In this document: piece after piece, positions 1 through 12,445 of the stretch | Layout of the letters: every line of letters begins with the position of its first letter | Numbering within the stretch: the first letter of the stretch is position 1 | DNA from: Trifolium pratense | Lineage: Eukaryota; Streptophyta; Magnoliopsida; Fabales; Fabaceae | Length of the DNA stretch: 64,000 bases | Direction of reading: 5' to 3' | Assembly: GCF_020283565.1 (NCBI RefSeq) | Contig: NC_060061.1 | Coordinates: 26,759,362 to 26,823,361 of the forward strand | Translations under genes and position numbers: made by a program | Notes under the pieces: generated by a model | Database searches by the model: none | Seen by the model: the letters and a program-made list of their open reading frames with translations, nothing else | What the model was told of the DNA's origin: nothing

Positions 1-24
1 GCATGCCAGCATACCTCCCCATAC

Positions 25-1478
25 CTGCTTCAGCTGAAACGATAACATACTCTTCAGATTATCCCAGTCATGCCTGTTATTGAAAAACTCATCACATTAG
101 TGTTTAAGGTGCATATCCATCTCTAAGACAATTATCTTTCAATTTAGCCACTGTGGTGAATACAATGATAGTGGCTTCCTCTAAAAACAAAGTTAGTAAA
201 TAATATGCAAATACTATAAGTACAAGCATATGGAAACTTGAAAAATTTCAAGATTTAGAGCATATTCATCATCATCATCATCATTCAGTAATACTTAAAC
301 ATCGGAGCTAACAAACACAATCAACATCAGTCTATAGAAGATAGAGGCTAAGGCTAATGATCATTCTTGAACAATAAGTCCTTGCCAATTACCATAACAC
401 AAAAATGAACTTAACTGTTAACGTACACACCGACAACAAAAACATAATGATTGGACAATCAAATCAAAACCTCAAGGAAGGAAGGGTGGACAGATAGATA
501 ATACAATAACAACAACAACCAAGACTATTCTCCTTAGTTGGACCAGCAGCATAGATCAATCAATGACATAAAAACCTGTCATGTAGTAGGTCCAAAGATA
601 AACCATTTATAACCGGTTTGGACTTTAGTCTTTCTTACTTAATCTCCCTCTACATCTATGATCTAACTATTGGACTCTTTCCTATGTAGTCAGCTCTAAT
701 TACCAAACCCAACGTCATATAGCAACACAAGGCAGTTAGGCTGCATCAGAGCTATAATGTTATGATTCAGTGCAATTAAATAATTTTCATTTTCTGGCTA
801 CAGTTTAAGATTAGCTCACTGAAGCAACCAAACAAGTAACTGAACTATATCATCATTTCAAAGTATTGGCAAATCGTTAATTTCCATTTGTAATTGGCAA
901 CCCATTAGCAATGCAAACTTAACTATATCATTATGTAATTGATGTCTATAACTTCAGCTACTTATACATGTGGCTACATTCGTTCACTTCCATTTACTTA
1001 AATCAATTATCAGAGTCTACGCGTTAGTGTTGTGTCTGGTGTATGTGCTTCATAGAATAAATCACAACCAGAAACAGACAAACATTCCTTAATTATCCAC
1101 CAAGACCATAAATGAAACCAATGCTAATAACAAACAAACTCCAAATCCAAATAACATCATCACTTTCACATCAACAAAAATGAAATCACAAAAGTAACTC
1201 TTACCGGAACCTCCCGGTGGAAGCAATATCTTGTATAATCCGAATAACTTCATCCTTTGAAACATCGCTTTTTACTTCTTCGGTATCTCTATAAAATCAA
1301 CCACAAAAACAAAATTAATTCCAATGGTTTCTCAAACAGAAGAACGAGCTACTGAATTCGAAAATCACCTGTGATTTGAAACTTCAGCCACCGCCACATC
1401 GTTTTGTAGATTGTCAGCGCCGTCGCTGGAAGAAACCACCGGTGCGTGCTGCAAATTATCCTGCGGTTGCGTCTCCAT
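25..1478 (-). CDS. PP4R2: Serine/threonine-protein phosphatase 4 regulatory subunit 2 (PP4R2-like), 5' exons, partial
   Basis: Regulatory subunit of the PP4 phosphatase complex. Three minus-strand exons join in frame with GT-AG borders: 1478-1369 (starts METQPQDNLQ), 1288-1205 and 73-25. The first two join as SNH-R-DTEEVKSD and lead into DEVIRIIQDIASTGRF. The third reads RHDWDNLKSMLSFQLKQ, matching the family's conserved (F)WHDWD.LKSMLSFQLKQV block. Phases are 2 at both internal borders and fit exactly. The ATG is the first in frame after a short TAAAT-rich leader. The rest of the gene lies left of position 1. No defect is visible, so this is probably a working host gene. The family call is from remembered consensus. 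One difference is R instead of the usual W before HDWD, and that codon is split by the intron. Confidence 0.8.
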
Positions 1479-1810
1479 GATAATCCCACTACAACCGCAT
1501 TAAATTAAATTAAATTAAATTAAATTAAATGAGAGATATGGTGAATTTCGACTTCGAACAGTGTATGTATAATAGATTAGATTAGATATAAGTGGAAGAA
1601 ATAGAATTACCTATATACGTTGTCGTTTTGGAGATTTGAAAGTGAAGTGTGAGTGTTATTTGAGATTTGTGAAAGGTTGTTCCGGTAAGCACTTTGCAGC
1701 CTCCGTCGCCGTCACGGAGGAACTGCGTCGTGTCGTGTCGTGTGTGTGAGTGAGAATGTGTGTGTGCCTCTCTGTCACTATAATATGAGTTGGGCTTTGG
1801 CACTTATTGA
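1479..1810 (-). promoter_or_regulatory. PP4R2 5' UTR and probable core promoter
   Basis: This stretch lies upstream of the PP4R2 ATG on the minus strand. Reading minus, a TATA-like CATATTATAG lies near 1785-1776, about 300 bp before the ATG, followed by a CT/CA-rich stretch typical of plant 5' UTRs. A TE-dense region begins just upstream (from about 1865), so the promoter is probably short. The TATA assignment is a guess from spacing and composition. Confidence 0.4.
1501..1530. repeat. TAAAT pentanucleotide microsatellite, six units
   Basis: Six perfect TAAAT units lie in the 5' UTR of the PP4R2-like gene, about 22 bp upstream of its ATG. Such a tract is likely to vary in length between accessions. 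Confidence 0.9.
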
Positions 1811-1864
1811 AGCAGTGGACTCACTTCTGGCCTCTGGGCCTGTTTCTTAAAAGATCTTCTCTTG

Positions 1865-2071
1865 TCACCCTACCGGTTACTCGCGCGTTTTACGTGTTTT
1901 CTGTTTTACACTTTCACTACTTAAGTAGCAGACGTTATAAAAATAAAAAAATTTAGAAAATTGGCGTCCGCTACTTAAGTAGTGGTATGATGTTTTTGGG
2001 GTGTCCGCTAATTAAGTAGTGGACAGACCGTATTTGGTAAATTCGTAAGGCGCGTAAAAATGGGTAGGGTG
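1865..2071. mobile_element. Probable MITE with TCACCCTACC ends
   Basis: The left end TCACCCTACCGG and the right end ...GGGTAGGGTGA are inverted copies, and the similarity extends inward through a GCGCGT-containing stretch on both sides. The interior holds several copies of TACTTAAGTAG-type palindromes. No clean target duplication is visible, so the ends are approximate and the family is not named. Confidence 0.45.
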
Positions 2072-2220
2072 ATAAAATTAAATCTCGTTTCTTAATATAT
2101 GACCAATTATAAAATGAAAGTTTCTTTTGGCACGTATGATTTTCTCGCGCACCTTATTTTTACTCATTCGCTATTTAAATAGTGGATAATGTTTGAGAAA
2201 CTCATAGGTCTATTTATATA

Positions 2221-2344
2221 CTACTCTGTCCCAAAATATAAGGGAAAATTGGTCAAAGAAAGTTGATGTATTTGGTTAAAAATTTGGACTAGATACATCA
2301 ATTTTAGTTGACCAATTTTCCCTTATATTTTGGGACGGAGGGAG
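2221..2344. mobile_element. Stowaway-type (Tc1/mariner) MITE
   Basis: A 124-bp element flanked by TA on both sides. The right end read inward is CTCCCTCCGTCCCAAAATAT, the classic Stowaway terminus; the left end CTACTCTGTCCCAAAATAT is its slightly diverged partner. The inverted repeats run about 50 bp inward through AAGGGAAAATTGGTCAA. It has no coding capacity. Confidence 0.85.
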
Positions 2345-2559
2345 TATATGATGGGTGTTCTTCAACTCTTCTTAAATTGATCAAAATCTCTTCCGCATGT
2401 CCCCTCATTTACCGCAAGATATTTTCTTCGCCAGTGCAAATTTTACTGGGAGATACATCCCTCTCCAGAGACATTTATTTATCGATAGTATATTTCCTAG
2501 TGTGAGCATTGTATAGGGAGAAGAGCAACCATCAAAATATCTTTTGACTTTAATTTAAA

Positions 2560-2734
2560 GGAAAATGCTAAACAGTGCCCCCGAGGCATTGTTTAAGGAA
2601 CCAAATATAGTAATATCATATTAAAGTTTGTGCAGTCAACGCCTCGAAAGTCTAAAAAGTGTTATTTTCAATTTTAAAATTTCCTTTTTTAGTTTCCTTA
2701 ACCAGTGCCCCGGAGACACCGATTAGCATGACCC
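2560..2734. mobile_element. Mutator-like MITE with 9-bp target duplication
   Basis: A 175-bp element bounded by perfect 9-bp direct repeats TAATTTAAA at 2551-2559 and 2735-2743. Its ends are inverted: GGAAAATGCTAAACAGTGCC on the left and, read inward, GGGTCATGCTAATCGGTG on the right. Both continue into a CCCCGGG/GAGGCA core. A 9-bp duplication with degenerate GG...ATGCTAA ends is typical of Mutator-like MITEs. No ORF. Confidence 0.8.
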
Positions 2735-3088
2735 TAATTTAAATGCGTATTAACTTTAACACAACATATCATCACATCCAACGTCTTCTTTTTCACTTTG
2801 TTATCAACTTCATCCTCACAAATAAAAATTTAATCTTCATAGCCAACAATTTTTACAAAAGGAGCATGCACTCTTCTATTTTCTTCTTTTGATTGTTTTT
2901 GGAAGATTTATCAAAAACCATAATTTGTTGATTTTTTTTTTTTTAATGATTTCACCATCTCGTGTACTCTTTCCTGCTAAAATTGACTGTACAAGCAGTT
3001 TATAATATTTAAAAGTGAATTCAATAAAAGTAATGTTTGTTCTTCATTTTCAATATCGTCATATGTGTCCATATATAATCTTTTATCT
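2735..3088. other. AT-rich intergenic stretch
   Basis: I see no gene and no clear element here. It holds the right-hand copy of the 9-bp duplication, homopolymer T runs near 2930, and AT-rich sequence leading to the left end of the first Helitron. Confidence 0.5.
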
Positions 3089-3221
3089 TTTACTAGTAAA
3101 AGGAATGTTGAGTTGCTCACAAACAAGCATTGTGATGATGTGGCACTCTATAAAAAAAGTTTACAATCTCTATTAAAACCTTTTCATATTTCATATAATA
3201 GAGTTACTCTAATAATAAACA

Positions 3222-5871
3222 ATAATAATATATTAAAAAAAAAAACTAACACAATTTATTGTTGTTGAATTGAGACAAAAATGAATTGCAAGCAATGAAA
3301 GGTGGAACGATGCATCATGTTATTGTTTTAACTAATTGCATTGTAATATATTATTATAAATATATATTGTATGTTACAATTCCCTATTAATGCAATTGAA
3401 AACAAAGAATTCTTTGAGACACTAATATTGAATATGTAAATTTAGCTAATTATCAAACACAAACTCTATATAAAGTTAACTCAAAAGCCAATTATCACCA
3501 CCACCATATTAGGAAGTCTACCTTCTATGTTTTAACAAAATTTTAATTTATCTATCTCATGGCAAAAACTCTATGGTTTCTTTGTCTAACATCTCCATGA
3601 GAAAAAGTTCATGAGAAAAGATTATGCATCTTCACCTTCCATATGTTAAAGTTACACATTATAGTGTCTTGAATTGATTTAAAAGTTATTGTGTGCATAT
3701 ATATAGTTACATCATAAGTATATTGGTTTTTGTCCAATATTGTGTGCATATATAATAATATATTAAAAAAAAACTAACACAATTTATTGTTGTTGAATTG
3801 AGACAAAAATGAATTGCAAGCAATGAAAGGTGGAACGATGCATCATGTTATTGTTTTAACTAATTGCATTGTAATATATTATTATAAATATATATTGTAT
3901 GTTACAATTCCCTATTAATGCAATTGAAAACAAAGAATTCTTTGAGACACTAATATTGAATATGTAAATTTAGCTAATTATCAAACACAAACTCTATATA
4001 AAGTTAACCCAAAAGCCAATTATCACCACCACCATATTAGGAAGTCTACCTTCTATGTTTTAACAAAATTTTAATTTATCTATCTCATGGCAAAAACTCT
4101 ATGGTTTCTTTGTCTAACATCTCCATGAGAAAAAGTTCATGAGAAAAGATTATGCATCTTCACCTTCCATATGTTAAAGTTACACATTATAGTGTCTTGA
4201 ATTGATTTAAAAGTTATTGTGTGCATATATATAGTTACATCATAAGTATATTGGTTTTTGTCCTTGGTAGGTGATGATGTCTGACCTCTTAGAATATCAG
4301 GTATGTCTACATGTGATTGATTAAGAAATTGATATACATATATGTGATAGTTGCCTATTAATATGTTTGTAAATTGGAATTTTTCTATTACTCTGAGTTT
4401 AGAAGATCTCTAATCATTTTTTATATTTCTTTTTTAGGTTGGATTTTTTTTAAATATCAACCGGTGTTTTGTTCGATGATTAATTAAACTTTGATCGAGT
4501 TGAATCGATTAATACGAATATGACTATTTTTTCATGTGAAGGAGGAGAACAAGATAAAATATATTTCTATTTTTGTTTACGTTGCATCCTTACTCCTTAT
4601 AAAGCCTATGAAATGACACATCATGTAAGGATGTGTATTTAACTCTAATGGCAGTTTGTAAACTATCATTTTTTTAATTGATATAATGTTTGTAATTAGA
4701 CAACTTTTCTTTTTCATTTATTATTTTATTAGTCTAATGTTTTAGCTTATTTGTTTCTTGTTTTCTTTTTCATTTATTATTTTATATAAGGTAAAAGATT
4801 TGTATAAAAAATTGTTGATTAATGGGAATATAATTGAGACAAAAATGAATTGCAAGCAATGAAAGGTGGAACGATGCATCATGTTATTGTTTTAACTAAT
4901 TGCATTGCAATATATTATTATAAATATATATTGTATGTTACAATTCCCTATTAATGCAATTGAAAACAAAGAATTCTTTGAGACACTAATATTGAATATG
5001 TAAATTTAGCTAATTATCAAACACAAACTCTATATAAAGTTAACCCAAAAGCTAATTATCACCACCACCATATTAGGAAGTCTACCTTCTATGTTTTAAC
5101 AAAATTTTAATTTATCTATCTCATGGCAAAAACTCTATGGTTTCTTTGTCTAACATCTCCATGAGAAAAAGTTCATGAGAAAAGATTATGCATCTTCACC
5201 TTCCATATGTTAAAGTTACACATTATAGTGTCTTGAATTGATTTAAAAGTTATTGTGTGCATATATATAGTTACATCATAAGTATATTGGTTTTTGTCCT
5301 GGGTAGGTGATGATGTCTGACCTCTTAGAATATCAGGTATGTCTACATGTGATTGATTAAGAAATTGATATACATATATGTGATAGTTGCCTATTAATAT
5401 GTTTGTAAATTGGAATTTTTGTATTACTCTAAGTTTAGAAGATCTCTAATCATTTTTTATATTTCTTTTTTAGGTTGGATTTTTTTTTAAATATCAACCG
5501 GTGTTTTGTTCGATGATTAATTAAACTTTGAGTTGAATCGATTAAGACGAATATGACTATTTTTTCATGTGAAGGAGGAGAACAAGATAAAACATATTTC
5601 TATTTTTGTTTACGTTGCATCCTTGCTCCTTATAAAGCCTATGAAATGACACATCATGTAAGGATGTGTATAATGGCAGTTTGTAAACTATCATTTTTTT
5701 TAATTGATATAATGTTTGTAATTAGACAACTTTTCTTTTTCATTTATTATTTTATTAGTCTAATGTTTTAGCTTATTTGTTTCTTGTTTTCTTTTTCATT
5801 TATTATTTTATATAAGGTAAAAGATTTGTATAAAAAATTGTTGATTAATGGGAATATAATTAATTTTTTTC
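3222..5871 (+). repeat. Nested tandem triplication inside Helitron copy 1
   Basis: A block beginning GAGACAAAAATGAATTGCAA occurs at 3272, 3800 and 4836. The first two copies are offset by 528 bp and repeat only the first half. The last two are offset by 1036 bp and repeat the whole stretch down to GGGAATATAATT, where an AATT microhomology marks the join. The copies are nearly identical. Helitron copy 2 has a single version, so the amplification happened in this copy. Short reading frames starting ATGACTATTTTTTCATGTG recur with the unit, but I recognise no protein. Confidence 0.85.
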
Positions 5872-6607
5872 ATGTGAATAAGTTGAAGAGGATAAAAGAG
5901 ACTTCTATTTATTGATTTTGAAGTACCTTAAAATTTATATAGATCGAGGGTATATTGATGTTGGAGGCATTCAATTAAAATAGGACAATCCAAATAATTT
6001 AGAAATATAAATATGTGTCTCATTTTTAAATACTATATTGTCTACAATGTGTAGGTGATCTACTTGATCTCGATCAAGAGAAATATAGAAACAAAAAGAA
6101 TGTAGAAATTAAAATAAGTTTTTTTTTTGGTAGTTGACACTCAAGTCATGCAGTTCTTATAATTGTAATACATGCAAGAAGTATATTGATTCAACTTGAC
6201 TTAGAGGTTGTCCAGATATATAATCTTCATGCATTTATCGTATAACACTTGCCTAAATCTGGATGGTTCAATATGAATATATATGAATTTTAATAGACGA
6301 TCCTATTTTAATCTACGCATGTCATCTTATTCTTACAACCATAAAATGAATCGATGAAAAGAATTGTGCTATGCTAAAAACATGTTAGTTTAAAAATTGT
6401 GCTAAATACTTTTTCATCCCACTTAGAATTGTACTAAAAACTTTCTAAATTAAATTAAAAAAAGATAATTTCGCTTTTAAATTATTTCCCTTGGATGAGA
6501 GATGAGAGAGAAACAGCGGCGAAACTATTCCTTTGAGATTCACTGTTCACCGTCTTCTTCGTAGCCTTCCTCCCTTAACCGGCCTTTAATTCTCAACATC
6601 TTTTACC

Positions 6608-8200
6608 ATGGAAAACTTCTGTATACCCTGGAAATGCCTAGATCCTTCATCTAAACAACCTGTTTCTGAAGAAAAACAAACAAAAGTTCAGAAATCTTTT
6701 ACTGAAGCGGTTTCAAATGTTTGTGACATTCCTTTGTCGCAGCTTCCCCAAGCTTGCGTTAAAGGTGCTAATCTTGCTATTCCCATCGCAGAAAACGACT
6801 ATCTTGCAGGAGTTGAAGCCTGCAAACACAATTTGCAAGGAAGAATCATATAGCCAAAAGGTGCAACACCTTTGACAGTGCTTGAATTGAAGAACAAACT
6901 AACCCCTCTTTGGAAAGATCTTAATCGTTGGGGTGTCATGTCACTTGGCAAGGGCTTCTATGAGTTCACGTTTACATCCCTCGAAGATGTTAGAAGAGTC
7001 AGATCTATCGCCTCATGGAACCTTAATCCTGGTACGTTAAAGCTTTTCGCGTGGTCCAGTGATTTCAATCCTAGGGCCCAGCAAAACTCATCAGCTCAGG
7101 TTTGGGTAAGATTATATGGCTTATCACAAGAATATTGGAGAAAAAATATACTTTTCACTATTGCAAGTAGTTTAGGAACACCAATTTGCACTGATTCTGT
7201 TACAGCCAAACCCTTGTTGGAAAGAACATTTGGTCAATTTGCTAGGGTTTTGATTGACACGGACCTTACACAAACCTTAAGGGACAAAGTTCTTGTGGAA
7301 AGGAAAGGTTTTGCCTTTTTGGTTAATATCGAATATGAGAACTTGCCGAATTTCTGCACAAACTGCAAGGTTATTGGTCATTATGTGGCCAATTGCAAAA
7401 AGTTAATTCCAATTGATGATGGGAAATTTGACAAAGACATCAGAGATAGAAGAACAACAAATAAAGAACCTAAGAAGGTGTTTGTGCCAACCAAAGAGGG
7501 TAGACAAGGGCAGGGTACCTCATAAAGAATTGCAAATGTTGAAAAAACAAATGAAAATAATGATGAATTGGTGATTGTTGAAACTGATAAAGATTTGGCA
7601 GATAAGAGTCTTAATCCAAAGCCTCATGACCAACAAAGAGATGACAGCTCAAATAGTGGAAAAGATAAAGAGGTGGCAAATATGAATGATCAATTTAACA
7701 TAATTGGTAATTCAAATCAGTCTCCACAGTCAGACAAGTCACAATGTTCAACTAGTCAAGGTTCAAAGACCGATAAAGAAACTACTATTAGTCACAATAG
7801 ATTTGAAGTTCTTACTACTCAAAACATTGATGATATTGATGTAGAAGCTACAGAAGAAACTCCTGTGATAGATATAGAAAGCACCAAAGACACTGAAGGT
7901 GTGGAAGACACACAAGTGGAGGTGGTTTTGAACAAAGATGAAACTTTAAGATTAGAAACTAATGTTGCCAACAAAACAACGGAATTCTTGAATCAATCAT
8001 GGGCAAATATGGTAGATGCAGAAGAAGAAGAATTGAAGACACAAGAGATTGCAGAACATGAAAATCTGGTTTCTAAAACTAGATCAGCCCCTTTGCCTAT
8101 TGTGAAATCAAAAACAAAAGCTAAGAATCAGAAGCAAGTTTCTTCGAGTTCTTATGGAACCAGGTCTAAGCTGACAGGTAATACCAAGCCTGTCAAATGA
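6608..8200 (+). pseudogene. LINE ORF1 (DUF4283-type, zinc-knuckle RNA-binding protein) with two nonsense codons
   Basis: This encodes the nucleic-acid-binding ORF1 protein of plant L1 elements, which coats the element RNA. One frame runs 6608-8200 (about 530 codons), broken only by TAG at 6851-6853 and TAA at 7523-7525. The N-terminal half is the DUF4283-like fold (around LKNKLTPLWKDLNRWGVMSL). A CCHC zinc knuckle follows (CTNCKVIGHYVANC, near 7353-7394), then a charged, disordered tail. The TAG replaces the W of the conserved IIWPKG motif, a TGG-to-TAG change. Its TGA stop overlaps the ORF2 start as ATGA, the usual arrangement for reinitiation. Confidence 0.85.
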
Positions 8201-11200
8201 GGTGCTTATTTTGGAATTTGAGGGGTTTGGCCAACTCCCCTACAAGACTGGCCTTGAAGAGACTTATTTTGAGTAATAATCCTGACTTCATTCTTCTTGC
8301 TGAACCTTGGATGAAAGTTATTGATTTTCCTAGACAATGGTTAGCTAATTTGGGTCTTAAAATCTTTGCCGTGAATAATAGAGATAATTTAGATCCTAAT
8401 CTTTGGTGTCTTTGTAAATTAAGCCTTAATCCCAATGTCATTGCTTTTGATGATCAACAAGTTTCTTTTTCATTTAGTGATAATGGGAATTCTATGTATA
8501 TAGCTGCTATATATGCTTCTACTTGTCATCTTAAAAGAAGATTTCCTTGGCAAAATTTATCAAATCTTCAAATTCAATTTTCAGCCCCTTGGTGTTTCTT
8601 AGGTGATTTTAATTCAATTATGGGTGCTCATGAGCATAGTGGTTCTTTAACTCCTGCTAGAGCCGCAATTGATGATTTTCAGAATTGGACTGATAGTAAT
8701 TTACTTCTGCATTTGCCTACTTCTGGTGCTTACTTCACTTGGAACAATGGTAGAGGTGGTACAAGACACATTGAGAGGAGATTAGATAGGACAATTTGTA
8801 ATCAGGATTGGATTGATTGTTGCACCTCCATCAGTTGTACAACTTTAGTGAGAAACAGGTCTGACCATTACCCTTTGTTACTTGATTTTCAAAGTAGTAC
8901 TATTAAGTTCATGTCAAGCTTTAAATTTCTTAGAATGTGGTCCACACATGATAATTGTAAAGAGGTTATTGTTAATAGTTGGAAGGAGTCAGTAGTTGGA
9001 TGCCCCATGTATATATTGAGCTCTAAACTGAAAAGATTGAAAGAAAAGCACAAGATTTGGAATAAAGATGTCTTTGGTAACATACATGATCATGTGAAAG
9101 AAGCTGAGCAACAGGTTTTGAGCATACAGTTGCAGATTCATAATAATGGTCGCTCTGACCAGCTTATGAATTTAGAAAAAATTGCACAAAGTGAATTGGA
9201 TAAAGCTCTTGAAAGACAAGATTTGTTTTGGAAAGAAAAAGCAAGATCTAGATGGCACTTTGAAGGTGATAGAAACACTGCTTATTTCCATAGGCTTGCA
9301 AAAGTCAAAAGTGCTACTAAACTCATTACCTCTATGAGAAATGGAAATGGTGTTATTCATGATCCAGCTCTTTTGTCTGACCATGTTGTTAATTATTTTC
9401 AAAATCTTTTTTGTTCTAATCCTCTTATGCAGGATCCCTTACTTGTTGATGATGTCATTCCTTCCTTGGTCTCTGAAAATGTTAACAACTTGTTAACCAT
9501 GTTACCATCTAAAGAGGAAATCAAATCTGCAGTTTTTGCTCTCAACAAAGATGGTGCCCCAGGACCTGATGGCTTTGGAGCTTATTTTTATCAAGAATAT
9601 TGGGATATAATTAAAGATGATGTTGTCAATGCAGTCATTCAATTCTTCACATCTGGGTGGATTCTTCCAAACTTCAACTCCAACACTCTGATTCTTATAC
9701 CCAAATCTGAAAATGCTGATACTATTGATAAATTCAGGCCTATAGCTTTGGCTAATTTCAAATTTAAGATAATTTCCAAAGTCCTTGCAGACAGGCTAGC
9801 TCAAATCCTACCTACTATCATCACTAAGGAACAAAGAGGGTTTGTGCATGGTAGGAACATTAAGGATTGCATTGGCTTAGCTTCTGAGGCCATTAATCTC
9901 CTTCATAACAAAGCTTTTGGTGGTAACTTAGCCTTGAAAATTGACATCTCAAAAGCATTTGATACTCTCGACTAGTCCTTTCTTCTTAGAGTTTTGCAAA
10001 AGTTTGGTTTCAACAGCCAGTTTTGCAATTGGATTAAAGTAATTCTTGAGTCTGCAAACATTTCAATTTCCTTTAATGGAGCTCAACATGGATTCTTCAA
10101 ATGTAAGAGGGGTGTTAGACAAGGTGATCCACTGTCCCCTCTTCTTTTTTGTTTAGCAGAAGAAGTTCTGAGTAGAGGCATAACTAAATTAGTGGCAGAT
10201 GGTAAAGTTGATCTCATCAAGGCCTCCAGAAACAATTATGTTCCATCTCATTGTCTTTATGCAGATGACATAATGGTGTTCTGCAGAGGTAAGTTATCTT
10301 GTCTTCAAGCTCTTAAAAGCTTGTTCACGGATTATGCCAATTGTTCAGGTCAAGTGATCAATGCTTCAAAGTCTACTATTTATTCAGGGGGCATTTCTCA
10401 AGTTAGACTAACTCAAATTGTGAATTTAATTGGTTTCAACATTGGTTCACTCCCTTTCACTTACCTTGGTGTTCCTATCTTTAAAGGGAGACCTAAGGCT
10501 AGATACTTTATTCCAATTGCTGACAAAATTAAATCCAAGCTTTCAGCTTGGAAAGCCTCTCTTTTGTCCATCGCAGGAAGGACTCAACTTGTCAAATTTG
10601 TCATTCAAAGCATGCTTGTCTACAACATTTCCATTTATTCATGGCCTGTTGCTCTTTTAAAAACAATTGAAGGCTGGACTAGAAACTTTATATGGAGTGG
10701 AGATATAGCTCAGAGGAAACTGGTTACAGTTTCTTGGAAGAAAGTTTGTGCTCCATATGAGGAAGGTGGGCTTGGTTTAAGATCTCTAATTAGTACTAAT
10801 GAAGCTGCAAATCTTAAACTTTGCTGGGATCTTTTGCACTCTAATGAGGACTGGGCTGCAATCCTTAAAAGTAGAGTTTTGAGAGGACAACAAGTTATTA
10901 AACATCACATTTTCTCTTCTTTGTGGAGTAGTATAAAAAATGAAATACCTGTTATCAAAGAAAATTCAAGTTGGAATGTAGGCACAGGTCAGTTGATTAA
11001 TCTTTGGCATGATACTTGGTGTGGAATTCCTTTACAACAATCCCTTAATATTCCTCAGAATGTGTCCATTTGGCTCCCTCAGCTTGTCAGTGATTTAATC
11101 TTAAATCATCAGTGGCACATACCACCTCTTCTGGAAAACATGTTTCCAAATCTCTTGTCCATGGTTCAACACATTACACTCCCAGTTGAAGAAACCCTTG

Positions 11201-12327
11201 ACCAGCTTTGTTGGAATAATTCTCCATCAGGTATGATTTCAATGAAGTTAGCATATGATTTCAAGAGAAAACATTATACTCCAAAACATTGGGCTAAATC
11301 TATTTGGAGTATAGATATTCCACCATCAAAATCATTATTAGTTTGGAGATTGATGCATGATAAGGTCCCCACTGATGATAAATTAATGGAGAGGGGCTGT
11401 AACATTCCTTCAATGTGTTCTCTTTGTCACACTCATTCTGAATCCACCTTTCATTTGTTCTTTGAGTGTAATTTTGCTTTTTCTCTTTGGTGCTGGATGG
11501 CTTCAATTCTGAACACTACTTTGCATTTTCAATCCATCGAAGATATTTGGCTTTTGTGTGATGGTTCTTGGTCTCCTCAATGCAAGATAACAATTAAAGC
11601 TGCTATTGTTAATCTACTGAACTCTATTTGGCATGCTAGAAACATTGCTAGATTTAATAACAAAACAACTCATTGGAAGACTGCACTTGCTTGGATTTTG
11701 TCTAACACTTCTCTCACAGGTAACAAAACTATTGGTGTTGCCTCTCCATCTATGACAGAATTCATGGTTCTAAAAAATTTAAATGTTAATTTGCATCCTC
11801 CTAAGCCAACTGTTCTTAAAGAAGTCTTTTGGCAGCCTCCATTGGAGCATTGGGTGAAGTGTAACACAGATGGGGCCTCTAACTCTTTTACCTCATCTTG
11901 TGGTGGCATTTTTAGAAACCACAATGCAGATTTTTTATGTTGTTTTGCAGAGAATACAGGTTTGAAATCAGCATTCATGGCAGAGATCTGTGGTGCTATG
12001 AGAGCTATAGAACTAGCTAATTGTAGGAATTGGAAAAATCTTTGGCTTGAGTCAGATTCTACTCTTGTTGTCATGGCTTTTAATTCATCTGTATTAGTTC
12101 CTTGAGAGCTAAGTAATAGATGGAGGAATTGTCTCAGAATCACTAGAAGCATGAATTTTGTGGTCTCCCATGTGTATAGGGAGGGTAACCAATGTGCAGA
12201 TGGTTTGGCAAACATTGGTCTTACTATTGATAGGTTTACTATATGGAATGAGCTTCCTCAACAAATTAGTGGTTTTTTTGTTGATAATAGTTTGGGTAAG
12301 CCTAGTTTCAGGCTTATCCGTGTGTAA
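8197..12327 (+). pseudogene. LINE ORF2: endonuclease, reverse transcriptase, zinc-binding and RNase H domains, two nonsense codons
   Basis: The target-primed reverse-transcription enzyme, about 1376 codons in one frame. Domains in order: EEP endonuclease (MRCLFWNLRG start, LGDFNSIMG, SDH at RNRSDHYPLLL); reverse transcriptase (FRPIALANFKFKIISK, RGVRQGDPLSPLLF, catalytic YADD near 10259-10270); zf-RVT (WRLMHDKVPTDDKL, CSLCHTHSESTFHLFFEC); C-terminal RNase H (CNTDGASN, AEICGAMRAIELA, LESDST). The frame is broken by TAG at 9973-9975 in the DTLDW motif and by TGA at 12103-12105, both at codons that are normally tryptophan. It ends at TAA 12325-12327. No frameshift is seen. Confidence 0.93.
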
Positions 12328-12360
12328 GGAGGTTTTGGCCTAGTCCCCCTCCTTCTTTTG

Positions 12361-12445
<85 letters not shown>

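Noticed and set aside
3065..5771. Small secreted or nodule-specific cysteine-rich peptide genes in the Helitron repeats
   Set aside because: The short frames lack a signal peptide followed by a cysteine pattern, and they shift or stop between copies of the repeated block.
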